From: an uncultured Desulfurellaceae bacterium
GTDB taxonomy: Bacteria; Campylobacterota_A; Desulfurellia; Desulfurellales; Hippeaceae
NCBI GenBank assembly: GCA_913056505.1
Contig: CAJXLZ010000010.1
Coordinates: forward strand, 1 to 12,595
Direction of reading: 5' to 3'
DNA: 12,595 bases
Notes under the pieces: generated by a model
The model's input: the letters and a program-made list of their open reading frames with translations, nothing else
Database searches by the model: none
What the model was told of the DNA's origin: nothing
In this document: positions 7,731 through 12,595 of the stretch, one piece after another
Layout of the letters: each line of letters opens with the position of its first letter
Numbering within the stretch: position 1 is the first letter of the stretch
Translations under genes and position numbers: made by a program

Positions 7731-7739
7731 ATATCTGCT

Positions 7740-9287
7740 ATGTCACTAAACAGAAGAATCAATATAAAAAAAGGGTATTTAAATATTATATACAAAGTAA
7801 GTAAAATATTGAGTAGGAATAGTAATTTTACAAATGCCCTAAAAGAGATATTAAAGGTGCTCTATTCTTATTGGAATGTGCCTGTATCGTTTGTAGCTTT
7901 GTATGATCCCGAAACATCACAGCTTAAGATAAGCCAAAGTTTTGGATTGACTAAACAGGAATATTCTAAAGGTATATTCAAGAAAGGAGAGGGTATAATA
8001 GGAAGCATATTTAGAAATGATATACCTGCAGTGCTTTATGATTTGAAAGACAATCCAAAATATCTCAATAAAATAAAATTAATAGAAAAATTTCAGAATA
8101 GTGTGATTTTTATAGGAGTGCCCATTAAGGTTGGAGGGGAAAAATTTGGAGTTTTAAGTGTATATAAGGAAAAAACAAGAGATTTTTCTCATGAAAATGC
8201 TATTCAAATGTTGTCCACAATAGGTACATTGATAGGTTTAACCAAAAAGATGTATGATAGAATGGCGGAGGAGAGACAATATTGGCAGGATGAAAGGGAA
8301 ATACTGTTTGGTAAGATAGATAATGCTAATGATGAGGCCAATACACTCATTGGCATATCCAAGCAAATTAGCGATATAAGAAAGATTGTAAGGAGAGCTG
8401 CATTAGTTGATTCTACGGTTCTTTTAACGGGTGAAAGTGGCACAGGCAAAACGCTTATTGCAAAAATTATACATAATCTAAGCTCAAGAAGAGACAAGCC
8501 CTTTGTAACTATAAACTGTGCGGCAATACCTGAAAACTTATTGGAAGCTGAACTGTTCGGGTATGAAAAAGGGGCTTTTACCTCTGCTGTATCGAAAAAA
8601 AAGGGAAAGTTTGAGCTGGCTGATAAGGGTACACTGTTTTTGGATGAGATTGGAGATATGTCTTTGACGCTCCAGGCTAAACTGCTTAATGTTATACAAG
8701 ACAGAGAGATATCAAGATTGGGATCGGAAGAAATTATACCTATAGACATAAGGATTATTGCAGCAACAAACCAAGAATTGAGAAAGTTGATAGAACAGGG
8801 GAAATTTAGAGAGGATCTCTATTATAGATTAAATATCATACCTATTTTTATACAGCCTTTAAGAAACAGAAGGGATGATATAATGGTTTTGATAGATTTT
8901 TTTGCTAAAAAGTTGTTCAAACGCTATAAAAAACGCATAGAATTTTCCAATGATGCTATGAAATATTTGATAAACTATGATTGGCCTGGGAATATCAGGG
9001 AGGTGGAAAACACCGTGGAAAGGATGATTGCAATGAACGACGGGGTGATAAAATCAGAAGATCTGCCATCGTATATAACAAAAAAAACACAAACAGAGCA
9101 AAAAATAAGCAAAAATGTATATAAAGATGTTCCGTCCGCAATTAAAGATATAGAAAAAGCGCAAATAGAAAAAGCCCTAAATCAGACGGGTTACGTAAAA
9201 TCAAAAGCGGCGCGCCTGCTTGGGTTTACTATAAGACAATTGGACTATAGAATTGTGAAATACTCAATATCGATCAGAAGATCTTAA
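7740..9287 (+). CDS. sigma54-dependent activator, NifA-like (GAF-AAA+-Fis HTH)
   Basis: Bacterial enhancer-binding protein that uses ATP to open sigma54 promoters. Numbered from the ATG at 7740 (515 aa): an N-terminal GAF sensory domain (about 17-162), a helical linker, and an AAA+ domain with Walker A GESGTGKT (231-238), sigma54-contact loop GAFTSA (278-283; consensus GAFTGA) and Walker B Asp302-Glu303 (GTLFLDEIGD). A Fis-type helix-turn-helix at the C-terminus (KSKAARLLGFTIRQLDYRI) resembles that of NifA. The frame extends to a TTG at 7698, but the 14 extra residues are hydrophobic and lack a ribosome site, so the ATG is preferred. The ligand of the GAF domain is unknown. Divergent position to glnA, which has a sigma54 promoter, makes nitrogen control the likely role. 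Whether it is a true nif regulator cannot be judged here, as no nif genes are present. The last 24 bases overlap the convergent FlhB-like gene. Confidence 0.9.
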   Translation: MSLNRRINIKKGYLNIIYKVSKILSRNSNFTNALKEILKVLYSYWNVPVSFVALYDPETSQLKISQSFGLTKQEYSKGIFKKGEGIIGSIFRNDIPAVLYDLKDNPKYLNKIKLIEKFQNSVIFIGVPIKVGGEKFGVLSVYKEKTRDFSHENAIQMLSTIGTLIGLTKKMYDRMAEERQYWQDEREILFGKIDNANDEANTLIGISKQISDIRKIVRRAALVDSTVLLTGESGTGKTLIAKIIHNLSSRRDKPFVTINCAAIPENLLEAELFGYEKGAFTSAVSKKKGKFELADKGTLFLDEIGDMSLTLQAKLLNVIQDREISRLGSEEIIPIDIRIIAATNQELRKLIEQGKFREDLYYRLNIIPIFIQPLRNRRDDIMVLIDFFAKKLFKRYKKRIEFSNDAMKYLINYDWPGNIREVENTVERMIAMNDGVIKSEDLPSYITKKTQTEQKISKNVYKDVPSAIKDIEKAQIEKALNQTGYVKSKAARLLGFTIRQLDYRIVKYSISIRRS

Positions 9288-9533
9288 ATTATACACAAAG
9301 ATGAGTATTTTTGCTACAGCCTCATACAACTCTTCAGGTATATCCGAGCCTATGTTCATTCTGTAGAGCTCCTCTGCTAAATGTTTATCTTTGGCAATAT
9401 GTACTCCACTTGAGCGCGCAATATCCTTAATTTTTTCGGATAGGATACCTTTGCCCTTTGCAACAATTTTTGGAGCACTATCTTTATCTTTATCATATTT
9501 GAGTGCTACGGATTTATCCTGTTTTCTTAGCAT
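9264..9533 (-). CDS. orphan FlhB C-terminal-domain-like protein
   Basis: The 89-residue protein matches the cytoplasmic C-terminal domain of the flagellar export protein FlhB: VALKYDKDKDSAPKIVAKGKG, then a helix, then a conserved IPEELYEAVAKILIFVY end. It lacks the membrane part, and the NPTH autocleavage motif is absent. Stand-alone versions are known in bacteria (FlhX/YlqH-type) and can partly replace the FlhB C-terminus; their role is not well settled. The start is 2 bases after the lptD stop, with AAAGGAAA inside the lptD 3' end as a possible ribosome site, so it is probably read from the lptD promoter. Its 3' end overlaps the convergent activator gene by 24 bases. No other flagellar gene is in the window. 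Confidence 0.85.
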   Translation of the reverse strand: MLRKQDKSVALKYDKDKDSAPKIVAKGKGILSEKIKDIARSSGVHIAKDKHLAEELYRMNIGSDIPEELYEAVAKILIFVYNLRSSDRY

Positions 9534-9535
9534 AT

Positions 9536-11665
9536 TTAATATTTCCTTTTAATTTCTCCAATGCCGTTTAATGTTAATGTAATCCAAAATCCTACATTGC
9601 TTTTTCTTTCATAACTGCCGTCAGTCTGTTCTTCGGGTATTTCGTTGTCGTATAGATCTATGCCGAATCCCCAACAGTCTTCTTTGTAGTAAAATCCGAT
9701 TTTTTTCTGAGGATAAAATTTATCCAATAAGCTTTTTTCAATATAGGCATAAATATAGAGTGGTTTGAGTGGGTAAAAATAAACACTACTTTTTACGCTC
9801 TCTGTGGTTCTCTTGTAAGAATTTTCGTTTCTAATCATCACATATCCCACCGAGAAGCCTTTATTTTTATAGTTTATATTTAGCGACTCATCTGAATCCA
9901 TAAATATGCCCCTTGCCCAGTCAAAATGTTCTTTGGATGAGAAAGCCATATCATCATACGGTGCAAATCTTGTTTCTGAATAGATAGGAGAGAACGCAGA
10001 ATGGTGGGGATTTCTAAAACTATAATATGGCGAATATGCATCTTTATTAAAATCGTAGCTTTGGGCTAATTTATTATAGAATATCTCTTTGTAGTAGGTC
10101 TTGTCATTATCATATCTTCCCGTTAAGCCATTCTCCAATTCAAATGTTACGGCATTTGTTTTAGCGTATGTTGTTACAAAGTCCGGGAAATTCTGTTTTC
10201 TATGCGGAATATAGGTATAAGATAGAGTGGGTATAATAGAATGTTTTACACCCATAAACCCCTTACTATTACGGGTTAAATATATTTTATTGAGTTCGGT
10301 GTTGATTGAGATATCATATTCGGGTACAACTGATTTTCTTGTTTTGCTATAGTGTTCAAGGGTGTTTTTCCAGTGGGAAAAAATATAGTGTAGCCCGGTT
10401 TTTGGGACCACATTAAAATATGATATTTTAAAAGGATAGGATAAAAATGGCGAGGAGTTCAATGTGTATCCCCTTGTACCCGATATTCTAAAATTTTTGG
10501 TTAGATTATTGTTCATATCAAGTGTGAGATTTTTGTATAATTTTTTATTTGTTATATTAAAATTTATTTCTGGCATTTTCTGCAGCGTCAATCTATTGTT
10601 GTCGGCGAGCAGGTCTTGATAATAGTATCCATTAATAGAAAGAGAATATTCGTTTTTTGATAGATAGTAGGCTGCTGTCGATCTAGTGTACCTTTCGTTG
10701 CTTAATTCTATGTCATCATTTTTCATAACCCTTAGGTTGTCTTTATTATTAACAAGATTAACATCGAATGAAAAATTGCCGTATTCATGAAAATTCATAT
10801 CTTGTTTTGCGTTTATATTGAGTCTCTTTTTTTTACTATTTAGACCCCATTTGGAATACTGTTTTAGTAGATCTATATTCCAGTCTCCTAAAATATCTCT
10901 ATTCCAGTAAAATCTGTATTCCGATTTCAGTCCATATCCGATTTTAGTTTTAGTGTATGGCGTTAGGGTTATATCTTCAGAATCGTTTATATCTATAAAA
11001 TAGGGCTGCTCATATTGAAATCCATTATTGTTAGAATAACCTACAGAAGGCCATAAAAAGCCGCTTTTTCTCTTTTTGTTTATGTCTATATATAAAGCCG
11101 GAGTATAAACAACAGGATATTTTTTAACTCTAAATATAACCGGATATGAAAAAATATGGTCATCCTGCACGATATATGTTTTTTTTGCGTTTATTGTCCA
11201 TTTGGGATATGCATTTTTGTCACCGTCTATAAATCTATCGCATTTGCAGCTTGTTAGTTGAGCATTTTTAGCGTACTGTTTGTTCTTGCTATTTAATATT
11301 ATACGTGATGAGCGAACATATATGCCCCTGTTTTTTATAAACATAATAGCATTATCCACAAAACCTTTATATGTTGAGATGTTTATAACGGCTTTTTCCC
11401 CTTTGATCCAGTTTCCTGCACCATCTTCCAAATAAACATTTCCTTCTAAATCGGCAATGTATGTAACTTTGTTAAAACTGACTCTATCGCTTTTTAACAG
11501 ATATTTTCCGTTGATTATTTTGCAGTCGCCTTTTGCAAAGTAGGTATTGATTTTATTATCAAAGATGATGTTTTTTGCTTTTATATCTATCTTGTTATCT
11601 TTGGAATAAGCGGAAAATGCAAAAATGAAAAACAGCGCAAAACAAAAAAATAAGATTTTCTTTAT
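9536..11665 (-). CDS. lptD: LPS-assembly outer-membrane protein LptD
   Basis: Outer-membrane beta-barrel that inserts lipopolysaccharide into the outer leaflet with LptE. The frame encodes a signal peptide (KKILFFCFALFFIFAFSA), an OstA/LptA-like beta-jellyroll (about 25-180) and a long barrel domain. The barrel has the family hallmark KRKSGFLWPSVGYSNNNGF and the C-terminal EDCWGFGIDLY. Mature cysteines are C59, the pair C151/C153 and C675 in the numbering of the longest frame (subtract 11 for the proposed start), so a disulfide between the N-terminal domain and the barrel is possible, as in E. coli. The longest frame begins with TTG at 11698, but that codon lies upstream of the predicted transcription start (near 11694) and has no ribosome site. 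The only good site, GGGGGTG, sits 6 bases before ATA-AAG-AAA, which reads as a normal signal-peptide start apart from its ATA (or the preceding ATC) codon. I place the start at 11665 with reservation. Confidence 0.88.
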   Translation of the reverse strand: MKKILFFCFALFFIFAFSAYSKDNKIDIKAKNIIFDNKINTYFAKGDCKIINGKYLLKSDRVSFNKVTYIADLEGNVYLEDGAGNWIKGEKAVINISTYKGFVDNAIMFIKNRGIYVRSSRIILNSKNKQYAKNAQLTSCKCDRFIDGDKNAYPKWTINAKKTYIVQDDHIFSYPVIFRVKKYPVVYTPALYIDINKKRKSGFLWPSVGYSNNNGFQYEQPYFIDINDSEDITLTPYTKTKIGYGLKSEYRFYWNRDILGDWNIDLLKQYSKWGLNSKKKRLNINAKQDMNFHEYGNFSFDVNLVNNKDNLRVMKNDDIELSNERYTRSTAAYYLSKNEYSLSINGYYYQDLLADNNRLTLQKMPEINFNITNKKLYKNLTLDMNNNLTKNFRISGTRGYTLNSSPFLSYPFKISYFNVVPKTGLHYIFSHWKNTLEHYSKTRKSVVPEYDISINTELNKIYLTRNSKGFMGVKHSIIPTLSYTYIPHRKQNFPDFVTTYAKTNAVTFELENGLTGRYDNDKTYYKEIFYNKLAQSYDFNKDAYSPYYSFRNPHHSAFSPIYSETRFAPYDDMAFSSKEHFDWARGIFMDSDESLNINYKNKGFSVGYVMIRNENSYKRTTESVKSSVYFYPLKPLYIYAYIEKSLLDKFYPQKKIGFYYKEDCWGFGIDLYDNEIPEEQTDGSYERKSNVGFWITLTLNGIGEIKRKY

Positions 11666-11700
11666 GATACACCCCCAGAAAACGACTATAGCGCGCAATT

Positions 11701-11729
11701 AGTATATTGTTTTTAGATTCTTGTGTCAA
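11701..11729 (-). promoter_or_regulatory. predicted sigma70 promoter of lptD
   Basis: On the - strand, TTGACA (11724-11729) and TATACT (11701-11706) are separated by 17 bases, a near-perfect match. Initiation is expected at about 11693-11694. It would drive lptD and the FlhB-like gene, and it decides against the TTG at 11698 as the lptD start. Confidence 0.75.
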
Positions 11730-11783
11730 ACTACTCATACTACATCTGTATACAAATTGTGGGATATCCAAAAAATTTATTTA

Positions 11784-11812
11784 TTGACTTTCAGATATTT
11801 TTTTTGTATAAG
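11784..11812 (+). promoter_or_regulatory. predicted sigma70 promoter of tRNA-Phe
   Basis: TTGACT (11784-11789) and TATAAG (11807-11812) have a 17-base spacer. Transcription would start near 11819, just before the mature tRNA 5' end at 11827. It diverges from the lptD promoter. Confidence 0.7.
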
Positions 11813-11826
11813 CTAATCGTTTCGTT

Positions 11827-11902
11827 GCCGAGATAGCTCAGTCGGTAGAGCAAGGGACTGAAAATCCCTGTGTCCGTGGTTCGATTCCACGTCTCGGCAC
11901 CA
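11827..11902 (+). tRNA. tRNA-Phe (GAA)
   Basis: A complete 76-base cloverleaf: acceptor GCCGAGA/TCTCGGC pairs fully, and the anticodon arm AGGGA/TCCCT holds the loop CTGAAAA with anticodon GAA at 11860-11862. A normal T arm with TTCGATT loop follows, and CCA is encoded at 11900-11902. The encoded CCA is a bacterial trait and contrasts with the CCA-less tRNAs at the right end. Confidence 0.97.
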
Positions 11903-11955
11903 TTAATTAATAATCCCGTTGTAAGGCTATTTTTAAAATTCCTTAAATATTTCTA

Positions 11956-11983
11956 TTGACAACCGCAGTTTTTTATATATAAT
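11956..11983 (+). promoter_or_regulatory. consensus bacterial promoter of tRNA-Thr
   Basis: TTGACA (11956-11961) and TATAAT (11978-11983) are both perfect consensus elements with a 16-base spacer. Transcription is expected near 11990, a few bases before the tRNA. It shows that the DNA is still bacterial up to the 5' end of this tRNA. Confidence 0.8.
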
Positions 11984-11996
11984 GCCCTTCGCTTAT

Positions 11997-12069
11997 GCTG
12001 GCGTAGCTCAATTGGTAGAGCAGCTGACTTGTAATCAGCAGGTCGGGAGTTCGAATCTCCCTGGTGGCT
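11997..12069 (+). tRNA. tRNA-Thr (UGU), chimeric: bacterial 5' part, archaeal 3' part
   Basis: The D arm, anticodon arm (GCTGA/TCAGC, anticodon TGT at 12030-12032) and T arm (GGGAG/CTCCC) are well formed. The acceptor is not: the 5' strand GCTGGCG faces TGGTGGC, giving three wobbles and a G-G mismatch, where a native 3' strand would be CGCCAGC. TGGTGGC would pair perfectly with a 5' strand GCCACCA. The base after it is T, a discriminator found in archaeal tRNA-Thr, and no CCA follows, unlike the tRNA-Phe 95 bases upstream. The gene therefore looks like two different tRNA-Thr(UGU) genes fused within a shared stretch. It probably does not exist as such in either organism. Confidence 0.85.
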
Positions 12070-12131
12070 CATCACTATACTCACAAAGGAATTCGTAAGA
12101 CATAAATACCCCTTAGATATAAGGTGATAAT
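12062..12131 (+). other. start of archaeal segment: leader of the Sec61-beta gene
   Basis: From 12062 the sequence changes in GC content and gene content. Before the next gene there is an AT-rich ATAAATA-type element (CATAAATA at 12101-12108) that may be an archaeal TATA box. A GGTGAT at 12123-12128, complementary to the archaeal 16S rRNA 3' end, serves as ribosome site 3 bases before the ATG. The stretch is short and the TATA call is weak. Confidence 0.4.
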
Positions 12132-12299
12132 ATGGCAAAGAGAAGTAAAAACAGCGGCTTTCAGTCTGCAGCTGGGCTTGTCAGATACTTCGATTCCGAA
12201 GACGACAAATCCCCAAAAATAGACCCGTGGCTCGTGGTCGCAATAGCTGTCATATCCTCTGTAGTAATAGAACTTCTCAGAATTATGTATCCAACATGA
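12132..12299 (+). CDS. archaeal preprotein translocase subunit Sec61-beta
   Basis: Small tail-anchored subunit of the archaeal SecYEG-beta channel for protein export. The 55-residue product starts MAKRSKNSGFQSAAGLVRYF, matching the archaeal family pattern (basic N-terminus, then SAAGL-RYFD-E). It continues through an acidic linker to KIDPWLVV, which leads into one transmembrane helix (about 33-53) and a very short C-terminal tail. This length and order are diagnostic of archaeal Sec61-beta; bacteria use the unrelated SecG here. Spacing and Shine-Dalgarno GGTGAT support the ATG at 12132. Codon use (CTC, GTC, TCC) differs from the AT-rich bacterial genes to the left. It lies 11 bases before the tRNA-Glu. 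Confidence 0.93.
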   Translation: MAKRSKNSGFQSAAGLVRYFDSEDDKSPKIDPWLVVAIAVISSVVIELLRIMYPT

Positions 12300-12310
12300 G
12301 ATTCTCAACT

Positions 12311-12410
12311 GCTCCCGTAGTGTAGCGGCCAATCATTCCGGCCTTTCGAGGGCTCTTTTTTAGGAGTTCGAAGACAGCCGAAGACACGGGTTCAAATCCC
12401 GTCGGGAGCA
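12311..12410 (+). tRNA. archaeal tRNA-Glu (UUC) with a 27-base intron
   Basis: Acceptor GCTCCCG/CGGGAGC and T arm ACGGG/CCCGT pair perfectly, with discriminator A at 12410 and no encoded CCA. The anticodon loop CTTTCGA carries TTC at 12345-12347. The 3' half of the anticodon stem is displaced by an intron between positions 37 and 38: exon 1 is 12311-12348, exon 2 is 12376-12410, and the mature length is 73. The outermost anticodon-stem pair becomes C/A after splicing, a minor oddity. The D-arm sequence and the CCGGCCTTTCGA segment closely follow archaeal tRNA-Glu. Confidence 0.93.
12349..12375 (+). other. tRNA intron with canonical bulge-helix-bulge
   Basis: The predicted fold has the anticodon stem as outer helix. 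A 4-bp central helix CTTT (12343-12346) / GAAG (12370-12373) has one wobble and is flanked by 3-base bulges CGA (12347-12349) and ACA (12374-12376). An inner helix pairs 12350-12356 with 12363-12369. Cutting after the second base of each bulge removes exactly 27 bases at the canonical 37/38 site. This is the substrate of the archaeal tRNA splicing endonuclease. Confidence 0.9.
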
Positions 12411-12433
12411 TTTTCCATCCACCCCTTCCATCA

Positions 12434-12443
12434 TTTATAAATA
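12434..12443 (+). promoter_or_regulatory. archaeal TATA box
   Basis: TTTATAAATA matches the archaeal TBP box. With the usual distance of about 25 bases, transcription would start around 12460-12466, at or just before the ATG at 12467. This fits the lack of any Shine-Dalgarno sequence and suggests a leaderless message. Confidence 0.65.
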
Positions 12444-12466
12444 GAGGTTTGCCCATTCACTAATCG

Positions 12467-12595
12467 ATGCCAAGAAAAACGACCGCAAAAAGATATCTCT
12501 CCATACTCCTCATCGCCTCAATTATGCTTCTGCCCACAGCATCGCCTGTTATGGAAAAGATTAATTACAGAAATGGAGGGGTGATAGAGCCTGGA
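12467..12595 (+). CDS. N-terminus of an archaeal secreted or membrane-anchored protein (partial)
   Basis: The frame is open from ATG 12467 to the right edge (43 codons). The product begins with a basic stretch (MPRKTTAKR) followed by a hydrophobic segment (YLSILLIASIMLLPTASP), a typical signal peptide or signal anchor. The remaining 15 residues are too few to name a family. The archaeal TATA box 24-33 bases upstream supports the start. Function unknown. Confidence 0.7.
   Translation, partial: MPRKTTAKRYLSILLIASIMLLPTASPVMEKINYRNGGVIEPG

Noticed and set aside
7698..7739. TTG start adding 14 residues to the sigma54 activator
   Set aside because: There is no ribosome site, the extension is hydrophobic and unlike the family, and a possible promoter overlaps it. 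ATG 7740 is preferred.
8204..8749. 181-codon open frame on the - strand
   Set aside because: It lies wholly inside and antisense to the AAA+ domain of the activator, with no ribosome site. It is a by-product of the real gene's codon pattern.
11953..12138. 61-codon open frame on the - strand
   Set aside because: It is antisense to the tRNA-Thr and crosses the assembly junction, so it cannot be a real gene.
12081..12332. 83-codon open frame on the - strand
   Set aside because: It runs antisense through Sec61-beta and into the tRNA-Glu, so it is a shadow of those genes.
12062..12595. Lateral transfer of an archaeal block into the bacterium at a tRNA site
   Set aside because: tRNA genes are common integration sites, but integration normally restores a functional tRNA. 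Here the acceptor stem is broken, no integrase or repeat is seen, and the block holds archaeal housekeeping genes with archaeal promoters. A chimera explains this more simply.

Overview
The window joins two unrelated genomes. Positions 1 to about 12,000 are a low-GC (about one third G+C), Gram-negative bacterial region. The last 530 bases or so are archaeal: higher GC (45-50 % in the lines I counted), a Sec61-beta gene, a tRNA-Glu with an archaeal bulge-helix-bulge intron and no encoded CCA, and a gene start behind an archaeal TATA box. The switch falls inside a tRNA-Thr(UGU) whose 5' half fits the bacterium and whose 3' acceptor strand fits a different tRNA. The simplest reading is a metagenome assembly chimera formed at a conserved tRNA sequence, not lateral transfer.

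Bacterial part, left to right. A 346-base leader holds doubtful coding remnants and a sigma70-type promoter. A tightly packed + strand operon follows: a diguanylate cyclase, an M24 Xaa-Pro aminopeptidase, and an outer-membrane lipid transport (Mla-type) set made of a STAS-fused permease (mlaE), an ATPase (mlaF), an MCE-domain protein (mlaD) and a PqiC-like lipoprotein. A bidirectional terminator separates this from glnA on the - strand, an adenylylatable GSI-beta glutamine synthetase. glnA is preceded by a good sigma54 -24/-12 promoter and is divergent from a GAF/AAA+/Fis sigma54 activator of NifA type. That activator converges, with a 24-base overlap, on a - strand pair: lptD (LPS outer-membrane translocon) and a small orphan protein like the FlhB C-terminal domain. 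lptD has a consensus promoter but no canonical start codon downstream of it. Two tRNA genes with consensus bacterial promoters, tRNA-Phe and the 5' part of tRNA-Thr, lie next.

How the genes work together: Mla and LptD both serve the asymmetric outer membrane, moving phospholipid between membranes and inserting LPS respectively. glnA and the sigma54 activator form a nitrogen-assimilation pair. The AT-rich codon use, the STAS-MlaE fusion, the sigma54-controlled glnA and the orphan FlhB-like gene would fit a Campylobacterota/Desulfurellia-like (Hippea or Desulfurella type) or similar sulfur-environment bacterium. That placement is an inference from style and was not tested by a search. An archaeon (methanogen- or Thermoplasmata-like, not resolvable here) sharing its habitat would supply the last 530 bases.
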